Source: a virus. Taken from it: a stretch of 64,000 bases of DNA. The stretch spans positions 171,813-235,812 of the IMG/VR virus record IMGVR_UViG_3300032562_000004. One strand, 5' to 3'. Shown piece after piece: positions 21,569 through 30,845 of the stretch. The notes under the pieces were generated by a model, which did not search any database, was not told where the DNA came from, and saw only the letters and a program-made list of their open reading frames with translations. A program made the translations under genes and the position numbers. Within the stretch, counting starts at the first letter, position 1. The number at the start of each line of letters is the position of its first letter.

Positions 21569-22083
21569 TTGATTTCTTCATCTTGAGTATACTGATCCCA
21601 GTATGTATATTTGTCTTTGGCCATTAAATCATGTAGCTGGTGCGTCCATACTCCAGGATTACTATGACCCCATGTTGTGTCATCTAATTTAAGTGTAGCG
21701 TTATAATTAAATTGTTTAATGTAAGGCAATTTACAACTAATCATAGGAATAAATCTTGGATATTCAGAATAACCAGATTCGATAACACCTTCTGCGTGTT
21801 TAATATCAAAATCCAATGTAATCCAATACCCAGTTTCTAGCAATGGCATAATAACTTCATCCCAGGGCCGATATTCTGCCTGCGTTACTGCTTTAGGATT
21901 GAAACTTTGACTTGTGCCAAAATAGATATGTTTACAATCAGCTTCGATTGCTTTTTCGAGAATTTCTCTTACTGGCGGGGTACCGACTACAAATAATGTT
22001 TTCATACCATACGCAATAGTATGCTCGACTTCGTAGCCTGTAAAGTAAACTACATCTTGTCTTTGTTCAGTGTTTAATCCCAC
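21565..22083 (-). CDS. Hypothetical protein (172 aa)
   Basis: Not recognised. It contains KTLFVVGTPPVREILEKAIEADCKHIYFGTSQSFN, an alpha/beta segment, then an acidic region. A 12-residue stretch (KHIYFGTSQSFN) closely matches KHIFFNSSQSFN in the SGNH-like protein at 7360. It overlaps the MDR gene by 10 bases. Confidence 0.68.
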   Translation of the reverse strand: MGLNTEQRQDVVYFTGYEVEHTIAYGMKTLFVVGTPPVREILEKAIEADCKHIYFGTSQSFNPKAVTQAEYRPWDEVIMPLLETGYWITLDFDIKHAEGVIESGYSEYPRFIPMISCKLPYIKQFNYNATLKLDDTTWGHSNPGVWTHQLHDLMAKDKYTYWDQYTQDEEIK

Positions 22084-22964
22084 TTGATATAACCTCTACT
22101 GTAGCCGCTTGGACGGTCCTTACCATCCGCAAACGCCTGATCCCACTCTATGTTACGATTATAACACTTAGTCCAGAACTTGTCAACATCAAGTTGTCCA
22201 GATTGAATCCAATATACTGCTTTCTTCATATGCCAAATAAATTCTGGATTACGAGGACTAGGGAATACCATTGTACAGGCTTTCCATAATAAATTGGCAA
22301 AGTCTGTAGTTACTTTCTTTTGTGCTCCAAAAATAATTAAGGCTTGGTTAGCTAAAAAGTCTTCATCAAATACAGCAGAGCCAGAACTTAAATCGATAAC
22401 AATTTCGTATTTCTTTTCTGGAATAGTAGGAACCATAATATCGCCCCATAAGTCTTTATTACTACGACCTACTACAGTAATATCATTTTGTACCTTGTCA
22501 ATCTTAAGTGTGTTATACGCTACCCATGCTAAGAATCCGCTACCAAGAATTAGTATGTTACCGTTGCGCTTGTCAATTTCGTGTTGTGCTTGACGAATCA
22601 AATTGATACCACAAGCTACAGGTTCTATAATATATTTAGGATCAGCTTGGGGAATAACTACAAATTCATCTTTACGAACATTGTAGTAATCAGCATAAGC
22701 AGGTTCGCCGCGAGTAGCAACATAATCGCCTACTTGAACATCAACAACATTACCACCTACTTGGGTAACTTGACCAACACCTTCGTGTCCGCTCATTTCA
22801 ATAGGCAATGGACCAAATCCACCTGTCATCATATCAATGTCCGAACGGCATACTCCAGTCATTACAGCCTTGACTTCGATTTCGTTTTCGGTGTTATCTG
22901 GCTTGTCCCACGCTAGCTCACTGAACGAACCTTTGCCGTCAGTAGCTAATAATCTTACTTTCAT
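22074..22964 (-). CDS. Medium-chain (zinc-type) alcohol dehydrogenase-like oxidoreductase
   Basis: GVCRSDIDMM (37-46) supplies the catalytic Cys, MSGHEGVGQVTQVGGNV (57-73) the second zinc ligand, and VGDYVATRG the downstream strand, as in sorbitol or threonine dehydrogenases. NILILGSGFLAWVAYNTL (near 135-152) is the NAD loop. At 296 residues it is shorter than the usual 340 or more and lacks the structural zinc lobe. Next to a Gfo/Idh gene, it likely acts on a sugar. Confidence 0.82.
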   Translation of the reverse strand: MKVRLLATDGKGSFSELAWDKPDNTENEIEVKAVMTGVCRSDIDMMTGGFGPLPIEMSGHEGVGQVTQVGGNVVDVQVGDYVATRGEPAYADYYNVRKDEFVVIPQADPKYIIEPVACGINLIRQAQHEIDKRNGNILILGSGFLAWVAYNTLKIDKVQNDITVVGRSNKDLWGDIMVPTIPEKKYEIVIDLSSGSAVFDEDFLANQALIIFGAQKKVTTDFANLLWKACTMVFPSPRNPEFIWHMKKAVYWIQSGQLDVDKFWTKCYNRNIEWDQAFADGKDRPSGYSRGYIKWD

Positions 22965-23872
22965 GCTAACTCGTAAATGTCAATGTTTTCAATAGTCTTG
23001 TGAATCCATACATCTAATTCTAGTTGTAGGTCCCAAAACGCCGGTGTGTCTTTCATTTCTATAGCAGTACTAATCATACGCTTATATGCATCTTCTGGAC
23101 ATAATCCAAGTTCGAAGTAGTAATGGCTACCATCTTCAAATGTCATTAAAATACTACGGTCATCACCAGTTAATGTGCGCCAGTTAGATTCAATAATCCA
23201 ATGGCAGCCATGTGTATCCACATAACTTAATTCCACTTGATCTTCTACATCATAGATACCGTTAACATCTACACGGCCATAATCTGTTTGTGTAAGTTCA
23301 GGTAATGTCCAAAAGCGTTCAGCCGATTCTGTAAGCATATTTGCTTGGTCGTAACTAAATCCAGATAATGATTGGAATAAACTTAACAAATGCGGAAGTA
23401 AATCTCTACTGACTCCACCGTATGCTAAACTCTTAGTAGTAAACCATGTACCCGGATTAGGAACACGGTCATTGTTGTTCCAAGTTAAGTTAATGATTTT
23501 TGCTTTGTGTGCTAGTTGTGTTAGTGTAGCAATATTTTCACGATACTGATTATTCTTAACCATCATGAAGCGTGTATCAGGATAATCGTCTACAAGATTA
23601 TACCACGCTACTGCTGACTCTAGTCCTGGCTTCTCGATAAACACAATACGAGTATGATTTGCTATAGCACGAGCAATATCTTCGTGTGTAAAATTAGGAG
23701 TACAAATATGAGCAGTATCAAAACAAGCATGATCCTTGAATACTTCTTCCAATTCATAATAATCGGCGTCTTTACTTAAATCAGGATCGACTGTAACAAT
23801 CTCATGACCAAGTTCAGTTAATACTTGTTTGTATAACTGCCCAATGCCCATTCCTACAATAAGACTTTTCAT
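22961..23872 (-). CDS. Gfo/Idh/MocA-family oxidoreductase
   Basis: SLIVGMGIGQLYKQVL (3-18) is the NAD(P) loop; HICTPNFTHEDIARAI (54-69) and VFIEKPG (77-83) are the family's CTPxxxH and EKP signatures, with the catalytic Lys in EKP. These enzymes oxidise or reduce sugars and inositol. It overlaps the MDR gene and the DpdA-like gene by four bases. Confidence 0.88.
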   Translation of the reverse strand: MKSLIVGMGIGQLYKQVLTELGHEIVTVDPDLSKDADYYELEEVFKDHACFDTAHICTPNFTHEDIARAIANHTRIVFIEKPGLESAVAWYNLVDDYPDTRFMMVKNNQYRENIATLTQLAHKAKIINLTWNNNDRVPNPGTWFTTKSLAYGGVSRDLLPHLLSLFQSLSGFSYDQANMLTESAERFWTLPELTQTDYGRVDVNGIYDVEDQVELSYVDTHGCHWIIESNWRTLTGDDRSILMTFEDGSHYYFELGLCPEDAYKRMISTAIEMKDTPAFWDLQLELDVWIHKTIENIDIYELA

Positions 23873-25551
23873 GCTTCACTTTCAAGTGCGTCAAGTTTAG
23901 TTTCATCCAATCCAGAATCATCCATATGGTGTTCTTCTGGTTCCTCTGCTTCAAATAAATTACTAAACATAGTACTAGCATTAACTGTTTTCTTACCAGT
24001 AGCGCCACGAGTACCGATAATGCTTTGCCAAAACTTATCATACAAATCAATAATAGCAATAGCTGTTTCACGATCCGGAGCAGCAAATATTGCTTCTACT
24101 ACATCCTTAAAGTATACAGTATCAAAGCGTTCATCTACAAGCATATTGGGACATTTGCCCGCATCATACTCGCGATTAGCTCGTTGTACTGATTCTAAGT
24201 GTGTCCAAACATTATGTCCCATGAGTAATGCGTAAGAGAATGAATCCCAACTTGTTTTACCTTCTTTGCCTACTTTATTTTTGTCGCCTGGTTTATATAT
24301 GCAAATATCTTTAATCTGTAAGTTATTACTAACAGGACTATCGTCGAAGTGATGAATTAGTTTATCTTGTAATACAGCATCGCTAAATTTGCGTGTATCT
24401 GTGGCATACTTTTTATCGTCAACGATAGCACTCATACGATAACACCACTTCTTACGATCTTCGATATCTATTTGATGGTAGACTTGTCCATTAGCGGTTG
24501 CTAAGAATGGACTAGCACAATCAAAACTAATAGTGAAAGCAGGATTAACATACTTACGAACAGCCCGTTGAATATCAGTCAACAATAATGCCCATTCTAG
24601 TTTACTTGTACCCAAGAAGTGCATCCAATCTTGTTTACCTTCTTGTAGTAATCCATCGAACTTCAGTGCTACTAGTCTACGCAATACTAAGTCAACGTCA
24701 CACATATTCTGGCCACCCATAGCCCAACCATTAAATGCCTTATTGCCGTAAATGTTTGGATCGCAGAAGTCTTTCATCTGAGCATACCAGTCATCGGCCT
24801 GTGCGTGATTTTCACCTTGTAGTACATTTAAGAACTTACAAGCACCTGTGCGGTGTTTGATAAAATATTCGTTATTGTACTTGGTTGCTTCGACGGCCTG
24901 CTGATAAGATTCAATACCGGTAGCGGCACGACCAGCTGGACTACGCTCTACCCACGCTGGAATATCAAGTACCATACCATAGTCCATAATACCGTCCATC
25001 CAAGCTAATACTTGGCTACGCTTTTTCTGTGCCGCATCTAATTTAGCTTGATATTCTTTTACATGGTCAATCTTAGTATATTTGGTGTTGCCGTTCTTAT
25101 CATGTTTAGGTGTACCATCTGGCTTTAACGCAGGAACTTGTTCTATGCCTTTAGCTATAGCCTCAGCCATTTTAGCGGCTACTTCCGGGCCGTTAGGATC
25201 ACGCCATTCACCTTCCCACACACCTTTACCAATTTGGAATCCGCCCGAATCGCCTAGAATGAAAGTGTTAGCACGATCCCTGTTACGAATCATGTCTTCA
25301 TTCCAGTCTTGTTTGTTAAGATCCAAGTTGGCGTGTCCTGCTGAATACAAACTCCACTTATATGTAAACAAACCTTTTTGACTATTAAGCCAATTAAGCA
25401 TTTCCATATCTTGGATATTAGTAGGCATACGGGCTTGGTCAACATATTGACTGCCTCGTTGTTTTCCTATGTAAGTACCGTAGAACCCCGACAATGCTGG
25501 CAAAAAGATAGCATAGTCGGATTGTTTGGCAGTTAAATTATCTTGCGCCAT
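23869..25551 (-). CDS. dpdA: DpdA-like DNA 7-deazaguanine transglycosylase (TGT superfamily)
   Basis: The 560-residue protein has the TGT core: LGDSGGFQIG (99-108; TGT DSGGFQ), VLQGENHAQ (243-251; VQG), GWAMGGQ (275-281; AIGG), HFLGTSK (311-317; MGVG region) and SFDCASPFLATANG (342-355), in which Asp344 matches the TGT nucleophile in FDCVxPTRxARNG. The TGT zinc CxCxxC is not evident. Long insertions and the phage context with FolE, QueD and QueE fit the DpdA branch, which exchanges guanine in DNA for a 7-deazaguanine base, rather than a tRNA enzyme. The acidic C-terminal tail is extra. Confidence 0.8.
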   Translation of the reverse strand: MAQDNLTAKQSDYAIFLPALSGFYGTYIGKQRGSQYVDQARMPTNIQDMEMLNWLNSQKGLFTYKWSLYSAGHANLDLNKQDWNEDMIRNRDRANTFILGDSGGFQIGKGVWEGEWRDPNGPEVAAKMAEAIAKGIEQVPALKPDGTPKHDKNGNTKYTKIDHVKEYQAKLDAAQKKRSQVLAWMDGIMDYGMVLDIPAWVERSPAGRAATGIESYQQAVEATKYNNEYFIKHRTGACKFLNVLQGENHAQADDWYAQMKDFCDPNIYGNKAFNGWAMGGQNMCDVDLVLRRLVALKFDGLLQEGKQDWMHFLGTSKLEWALLLTDIQRAVRKYVNPAFTISFDCASPFLATANGQVYHQIDIEDRKKWCYRMSAIVDDKKYATDTRKFSDAVLQDKLIHHFDDSPVSNNLQIKDICIYKPGDKNKVGKEGKTSWDSFSYALLMGHNVWTHLESVQRANREYDAGKCPNMLVDERFDTVYFKDVVEAIFAAPDRETAIAIIDLYDKFWQSIIGTRGATGKKTVNASTMFSNLFEAEEPEEHHMDDSGLDETKLDALESEA

Positions 25552-26132
25552 TATTTAAGACCCATTTGTTTTCTTATTTCAGTCGCTGAAATAGAGTGCG
25601 TATCCTCGTCGAATACTTCGTTTTCAATTTTATAACCAACATTACGACCATAGGTAATGTTTGTAATATTAGGAACGAATACAATAATATACTGTCCTTC
25701 ATACTTTTCCTTTAAATCCGCATGGATGAAGTTTTCTACTTCTTCTTTTTTAAATGGATTAGAATCATTCCAACCTTCGCAATCACGGATCATAATACAA
25801 ACTTGACCTGTTTTAGCAATAGCACGGTCAAACAATGCTCTATGTCCGGCGTGCCATGGCTGCCAACGCCCTAGCATTTGAACAGTAGGCTTACGCCAAT
25901 CAAATCCATCTGGATGTGCGGTTGGCTTAGTATGTCTGCCCCATTTAATTTTATTCCAAACTCTTTCATGAAACCAAAATAAACATATTTTAGTTAACAC
26001 TTCGATAGAAGCGATACTACCAGCAACTACTAGTTCTCCTGTAACAAGAAAACTAACAATAAATGTGTCGATAGTACCAGTAAGGCGCCATGATAGCGCC
26101 TTAACTAAACTTCTAATATTAGTGTCAAACAT
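25551..26132 (-). CDS. DUF2061 membrane domain fused to a nucleotidylyltransferase
   Basis: Residues 1-65 (SLVKALSWRLTGTIDTF, then a membrane hairpin) match the DUF2061 pattern. From about residue 82, MLGRWQPWHAGHRALFDRAI holds the HxGH motif of nucleotidylyltransferases (NMN adenylyl-, cytidylyl- or pantetheine-P type), with SATEIRKQ as the distal ISSTxIR motif. The enzyme would be membrane-anchored. One-base overlaps with clamp and dpdA genes. Substrate unknown. Confidence 0.75.
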   Translation of the reverse strand: MFDTNIRSLVKALSWRLTGTIDTFIVSFLVTGELVVAGSIASIEVLTKICLFWFHERVWNKIKWGRHTKPTAHPDGFDWRKPTVQMLGRWQPWHAGHRALFDRAIAKTGQVCIMIRDCEGWNDSNPFKKEEVENFIHADLKEKYEGQYIIVFVPNITNITYGRNVGYKIENEVFDEDTHSISATEIRKQMGLK

Positions 26133-26854
26133 TATTTAGATTGAGCTGGTAGAATATAAGAATAAACAGCAAGTCCGGAATCAACAATAATCTGCATTGC
26201 GCCTTCATCACTAATACGCATTACTTTATCGCCATACAAGTCAAGAATGCCAATAACAGCTTTGACTGGCCAACTCCATGCTCGCTTGAGATCACCTTGT
26301 ACATCTGGTTGGAATACAAAGTTACCAGCGTGTGTTGAATGATCTCCAAAGAAGAACTTCAAATCACCGCCGTCTACTTTAACTTGGAAATTGTTTTCTT
26401 CGCTATTAGCTGTAGCTTGCATTTTCAAACGCTGAATAGCCGCTGCGCTTGGTTCAACCTCTAAGTTCCATTTAACACCTTTGAACTTAATAGTCTTAAT
26501 CTTTTCATTAGCAACTTCGGCTGCCATAAAACGATATGAATTCTTAAAGTCGCCTGCTTTGTTCACAAAGTTTAACTGATCCGGCGCATTGTCGGCTCTG
26601 CGATTAATAGCAAGTGTAGCATCTTCTTTGTACTCTTGTAAGTTCAAAAGAATTTTAAGTTTGGCTAAATTTGGCATACCAAATGTACCAATAAATTCTG
26701 CTACTGGATTGATTGTTTTACCTTCTACAACAATCGAATTATCTTCAGCTTTGCCAAAGATATTTGTTTCAGTGTCAGTTCCAACTACACGAACTTGTTC
26801 AATACTGCCCAAGTCAAAAGTATGTGAAACTAAGTCTAAAAGATGATCACGCAT
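26132..26854 (-). CDS. 45: DNA polymerase sliding clamp (T4 gp45-like)
   Basis: Ring-shaped processivity factor and, in T4, activator of late transcription. The 240-residue protein has the gp45 layout: N-terminal HTFDLGSIEQVRVVGTDTET, central LKILLNL, and C-terminal LDLYGDKVMRISDEGAMQIIVDSGLAVYSYILPA. Its promoter (26882-26910) carries the late-type box in the spacer. The leader has RBS AAAGGAAAT. Confidence 0.88.
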   Translation of the reverse strand: MRDHLLDLVSHTFDLGSIEQVRVVGTDTETNIFGKAEDNSIVVEGKTINPVAEFIGTFGMPNLAKLKILLNLQEYKEDATLAINRRADNAPDQLNFVNKAGDFKNSYRFMAAEVANEKIKTIKFKGVKWNLEVEPSAAAIQRLKMQATANSEENNFQVKVDGGDLKFFFGDHSTHAGNFVFQPDVQGDLKRAWSWPVKAVIGILDLYGDKVMRISDEGAMQIIVDSGLAVYSYILPAQSK

Positions 26855-26881
26855 TTAATATTTCCTTTAAGTAATGTTGAT

Positions 26882-26910
26882 AGTATAACAGGTTTATTTA
26901 GGTTTTACAA
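26882..26910 (-). promoter_or_regulatory. Sigma70-type promoter of the clamp gene with CCTAAATA in the spacer
   Basis: TTGTAA (26905-26910), N17, TATACT (26882-26887); spacer contains AACCTAAATAAACC (CCTAAATA at 26895-26902). Nearly identical spacer core to the folE-operon promoter at 18902-18930. Minus strand. Confidence 0.75.
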
Positions 26911-27819
26911 CTATTTTGAAACTATTTTCGCCAAAGGTTGTCCACCTTTAATCGAATCTAAAACGCCTGGCTTACGCAACTCTAGCCAAGTACTTGCTTC
27001 GTACGTATTATAAGAATACGCAATTTCATATCCTATATTAATGGCTAAATTTTTGATAAATGAACCAGGGGTATAGGATCTATGATTTTTTTCAGCTAAT
27101 CGAACAGCACTAACTCGGTCGCAATCATTAAATGTCATAATGAAAGTTCCTCCTGGTTTGAGCTTTTCGAAAACTTCTTTTAAATATTTTTGAATCATTT
27201 CAAAAGGACGATAATCCAAATAATCATAGGCCAAGCACAATCCAATTTGATTATTAGGTATTTTACTTAAAATTTCTCGATCAAAATCTTCGACAATAGT
27301 ATAAGAGCGTAGTCGATTTTGATATTGAGTACTAAAAGTGCTTAATGCTGGTAATAATAAATCATGTTTTAAATCCACAATGTATAATGGATCATGCCCT
27401 ACCATATCTTCAATAAAAGGTCCTGCGCTAGGTCTGATAATTAGTGCGGGCATACGCCAATCAGCATATAGCTTTACTCTACTACGGTATAGGTCCATGC
27501 TTATACGATTATTTGTACGGATCTTTAAGACTGTTGCGCTATCCTCGTATAATTCCCATTCAAGTACATCGGTATAAGATTTATAACTTTCTTGAAATAG
27601 TGGTGGTTCAGCATCACTAATATCTTTATCTAACTGAGTTTTTAAATTATTAAAATCGCGTTCAAACATATCAAACGCATCGTTGATATCCTGTTGTCGT
27701 TTATTAAGACTAGCGGCTAGATATGTAATTTCATTTAATGACTGATTAGCAATATCTCTGGCAGGTACCGCAGATAATTTATCTAACTGATTTTTTAAGA
27801 ATACGAGATCACTCAACAT
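26911..27819 (-). CDS. Putative SAM-dependent methyltransferase with N-terminal coiled coil
   Basis: Residues 1-75 are a heptad-rich helix. The C-terminal half shows LKPGGTFIMTFNDCDR, typical of the strand-5/6 region of class I methyltransferases, preceded by YIVDLKHDLLLPAL and LCLAYDYLDYRPFEMIQKYLKEV; no clear GxGxG loop is visible. It lies between polymerase and clamp genes. Target unknown; similar proteins are found in T4-like cyanophages (recalled). Confidence 0.6.
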   Translation of the reverse strand: MLSDLVFLKNQLDKLSAVPARDIANQSLNEITYLAASLNKRQQDINDAFDMFERDFNNLKTQLDKDISDAEPPLFQESYKSYTDVLEWELYEDSATVLKIRTNNRISMDLYRSRVKLYADWRMPALIIRPSAGPFIEDMVGHDPLYIVDLKHDLLLPALSTFSTQYQNRLRSYTIVEDFDREILSKIPNNQIGLCLAYDYLDYRPFEMIQKYLKEVFEKLKPGGTFIMTFNDCDRVSAVRLAEKNHRSYTPGSFIKNLAINIGYEIAYSYNTYEASTWLELRKPGVLDSIKGGQPLAKIVSK

Positions 27820-27821
27820 AA

Positions 27822-30482
27822 TTAGAACTCAAATAAATTTTGAAATGTATTTTCAGTATTAGTAGCACTAGCTAAGTCCCAATCTAATACACTTAATAAG
27901 TTATCAATCTTTTGGTCTACAATAGTAGCTTCCATTAAGGCATCATCAAATGGAAGTTCTTTAAACCAATCAGGCAAACGTTGCTCATCTGTAGGGTAAC
28001 CAATACTAGTCCAACCCAATGGATTTGGCTTTAACTTACATACAATAGTTTTCATGCCGTCGACTACCGCAATAGAATAATTGTCGCTATTCATACGACG
28101 TAGATTGTTCCAGTTTAGTGCCGCACGAACGTGTCCTGGCATATTAGCTTTGCCTGCTTTTTCTTCAGCCGCACCATATTTGGTCAAGTTGTTTACACGT
28201 TTAGGTGTACCCTTTTCCCAAGCTGGACGCTCAGCAAACGCATACTTAAATTCTCTAATGCGCTCAACAATTTCTTCACGACCTGTACCAGTTAATACCT
28301 TTTCCAAAATCTCACTTAAAAACTCTTGAATTATTTTAGGAGTATCCGAACGCTTTAAGTCTAAGCCCATAGCTTTAATCTTGCCTGGCTTACCGTCTAC
28401 GTCAAGGCGCTTGCCTTCTAAGTCATAAATTAATACAGCATAACGCTTCTTAGTAATAAACAAACTATTAGATGCTACTAGTTCGCGACCCGCTTTAATA
28501 AGTTCGCCAGCTTCACGAGGACAGTGGAAAGCCTGTTCCATAAATGCCGGAAATGAATCATTAACTTGATCCGCAATGCTATCATAGAGTTGAATACAAC
28601 TTTCTTTACTCCAAGACATCTTTCCAGCCGCCACATCATCTTTGATAGCTGGCCACGCTGTAAAATAGCATGAGTCAGTGTCACCATAGATAATTGCTTG
28701 TCCTAAATGGTCTTTAACCCCAAAGATACATTCGTTAATATAACTAGCCATGTGTCGAGCAATACTACGACCCGATAGTGTAGTTGACTGTCCAATACGC
28801 TTGTCAAAGAAACGACAATGTGGATTTAAAATAGCACCGTATAACGAATTTAAGTTAATCTTCTTAACTAACTGTCGCTTATCCCAGAACGCAATCATCT
28901 TAGGATCAGTAGCTTCTTTTTTCTTAGCTTGAAGTTCTTTACGTTCAGCATACCAACGCTCTAACAATCCTGGCACAACACCTTTACGCTCATATGTAAC
29001 AATAGTGCCATTAGCGGTTAGCATCCAAGGTTTGTTAGAATTAAATACCATCTCCCAAATCTCAGCCGCACTATGTACAGTACTATCGCCATCTTGCCAG
29101 TCGATTGTAATTTCAGTACCACGCTGTTGATCCATGACCGCTGTATATTCTAATGTAGCAAACATACCTTCCCACGCTGCCGCAAATGATTTGCCTTTAC
29201 CAACAATTTCATTAATGTAACGATCAGTCATAATAGGACGAAGTTGTCCTACTACAGTTTCCATTCCCATGTTCAACGCACGAATAGCAGATGGATAAAG
29301 TGAGTTAATATCCACAGCGCCGATCCATTCATGAATACCCTTTTTAGGATACGCAACATAAGCACCTGCGGCCGCTGTATCTTCTTCGTCTGTTAATCTT
29401 TGTTTACGATTAGGTACAACAAGTCCACGCTCATGTGCTTCGTTAATAATAGCTTGTTCAGTAACAGCTACGGCACCCATTGTAGTTGCTAACAATACAG
29501 TATTGGCGTGTGCGAGTTCGTTAGCTAAGTCCAAGAAGCGTAACTTCTTATCTAACTTGTCTAACAACAATGTATCTTGCCTGTTATACACAATAAACTG
29601 TTTAAAGTCTTGATTGTATAATTGATCCAATGTGCCTTCGTATTGTGTTTTACTTTCGCCTAGTTCATATTCAGAAATAGCATCCAATGAATAACTGTGT
29701 CGTTCTTCATAGGTGTACTTACGATATAATTGCATATAGTCCATGTGTACACGACCTACGATATCATAAGTTGTGCTAGTAGCACCATATCGCTCAAATT
29801 CACGCTCTTTAGGGAATTGACCCCACAAGCAGAATCTGCGTGTATCATCTTTAGACAATACTCGCTTGATACGATTTACTGTGTATGGTATATCATAGCC
29901 TTCTGAGTTCCAACCTGAAATAACATCTGCGTCATCGATTAAGTCCAGGAATGTTTTTAACATATCCTCTTCTTTTTCAAACACAATACAGTTTTCAAAG
30001 TCTTTAGCAATATCATTAGCTGTTTCGATACTCATATGCTTGGGTGGCACAACCAATGTAACTAGTTGCTCCATCCATTGTAAGTAAACAGAAATAGCTG
30101 TAATGCCGTTGAATGGATCAGTGGTAGGAGAGAATCCTTTCTCCTTGTGAAAGTCTACTTCAATGTCGAAGAATGCCGCATGGAGTTCTGGAGCATCTTT
30201 ATTTTTGTAATTTTCTTCTAAACAACGGAAGATAGGATTGATATCAGATTCATAAAGTTGTTTGCCTTTTTGAATGGCTACTTCCTTACGAAACTCTTTA
30301 CTATTACGACTAGAAAAGCGGGCAACTGGTGTGCCATAGATAGAAGTAAATTTACCTCTAGGATCGTTGTAGTAAAAGATATAATCAGCGGGGTATTCTT
30401 TATAAATTCTTTCCCCGTTGATTCGTTCTACAACATGAATTCGATCGTGTTCACGATCATATAGACAATCTACATAACTCAA
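27822..30482 (-). CDS. 43: DNA polymerase, family B (T4 gp43-like)
   Basis: Replicative polymerase, 886 residues. Exonuclease motifs: FFDIEVDF (Asp106, Glu108), GWNSEGYDIPYT (190-201) and YNRQDTLLLDKL (Asp303). Polymerase motifs: A, DINSLYPS (391-398); B, KKINLNSLYGA (540-550); C, YGDTDS (599-604). All catalytic residues are intact. The start is a TTG at 30482 with the RBS CGGAG; no in-frame ATG fits. Upstream lie an 11-codon frame ending one base before the TTG and a GTTCG/CGAAC hairpin. Confidence 0.95.
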   Translation of the reverse strand: MSYVDCLYDREHDRIHVVERINGERIYKEYPADYIFYYNDPRGKFTSIYGTPVARFSSRNSKEFRKEVAIQKGKQLYESDINPIFRCLEENYKNKDAPELHAAFFDIEVDFHKEKGFSPTTDPFNGITAISVYLQWMEQLVTLVVPPKHMSIETANDIAKDFENCIVFEKEEDMLKTFLDLIDDADVISGWNSEGYDIPYTVNRIKRVLSKDDTRRFCLWGQFPKEREFERYGATSTTYDIVGRVHMDYMQLYRKYTYEERHSYSLDAISEYELGESKTQYEGTLDQLYNQDFKQFIVYNRQDTLLLDKLDKKLRFLDLANELAHANTVLLATTMGAVAVTEQAIINEAHERGLVVPNRKQRLTDEEDTAAAGAYVAYPKKGIHEWIGAVDINSLYPSAIRALNMGMETVVGQLRPIMTDRYINEIVGKGKSFAAAWEGMFATLEYTAVMDQQRGTEITIDWQDGDSTVHSAAEIWEMVFNSNKPWMLTANGTIVTYERKGVVPGLLERWYAERKELQAKKKEATDPKMIAFWDKRQLVKKINLNSLYGAILNPHCRFFDKRIGQSTTLSGRSIARHMASYINECIFGVKDHLGQAIIYGDTDSCYFTAWPAIKDDVAAGKMSWSKESCIQLYDSIADQVNDSFPAFMEQAFHCPREAGELIKAGRELVASNSLFITKKRYAVLIYDLEGKRLDVDGKPGKIKAMGLDLKRSDTPKIIQEFLSEILEKVLTGTGREEIVERIREFKYAFAERPAWEKGTPKRVNNLTKYGAAEEKAGKANMPGHVRAALNWNNLRRMNSDNYSIAVVDGMKTIVCKLKPNPLGWTSIGYPTDEQRLPDWFKELPFDDALMEATIVDQKIDNLLSVLDWDLASATNTENTFQNLFEF

Positions 30483-30483
30483 A

Positions 30484-30534
30484 TTAATCTCCGTTTATGG
30501 CCGGTAAGCCTTGTTTCATGTTCGTTAAGCGAAC
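30484..30534 (-). promoter_or_regulatory. Possible translational control region of the polymerase gene
   Basis: A 5-bp hairpin (GTTCG-CTTAA-CGAAC, 30520-30534) precedes an 11-codon frame (ATG 30519, TAA 30484) that contains the polymerase RBS and ends one base before the TTG start. In T4 the polymerase represses its own translation through a leader hairpin; here the role is inference. Confidence 0.35.
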
Positions 30535-30558
30535 GACTCTTACTGCTAACTATAATAT

Positions 30559-30819
30559 TTATAGTGTTTTGCCCACTTGAGTTAAAATTTGTTCTAGCAA
30601 GCTATGGTCATCTTGTGTACGGCCAAATTCAGCTTTGTGAGCAATCTTAATAGCTTTTTTAAGGATAGCTGGTTTAATTTCTAATTCTTCAGCAATAGCT
30701 TTAACTGTGTCATTCAATCCACCTTGTAGTGTTTCGATTTCCATAGTAACAGCCATACCTTCATTGATAATTTGCTCTAATTTTTTAGTTTGTTCTGCTG
30801 TGAATACGCGGTCTGACAT
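30559..30819 (-). CDS. DsbA-like dsDNA-binding late-transcription protein
   Basis: 86 residues, nearly all helical. The pattern LEQIINEG...EIETLQGGLNDTVKAIAEELEIKPAILKKAIKIAHK parallels T4 DsbA (long helix, then EL-x-V..., then a basic helix), which binds DNA near late promoters. Length also fits T4 DsbA (89). A sigma70 promoter (30846-30874) and a strong RBS (AGGAGA) precede it. Sequence identity is low, so the assignment rests on pattern. Confidence 0.6.
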   Translation of the reverse strand: MSDRVFTAEQTKKLEQIINEGMAVTMEIETLQGGLNDTVKAIAEELEIKPAILKKAIKIAHKAEFGRTQDDHSLLEQILTQVGKTL

Positions 30820-30845
30820 TTAGTTCTCCTGTTAATAATGTTACA

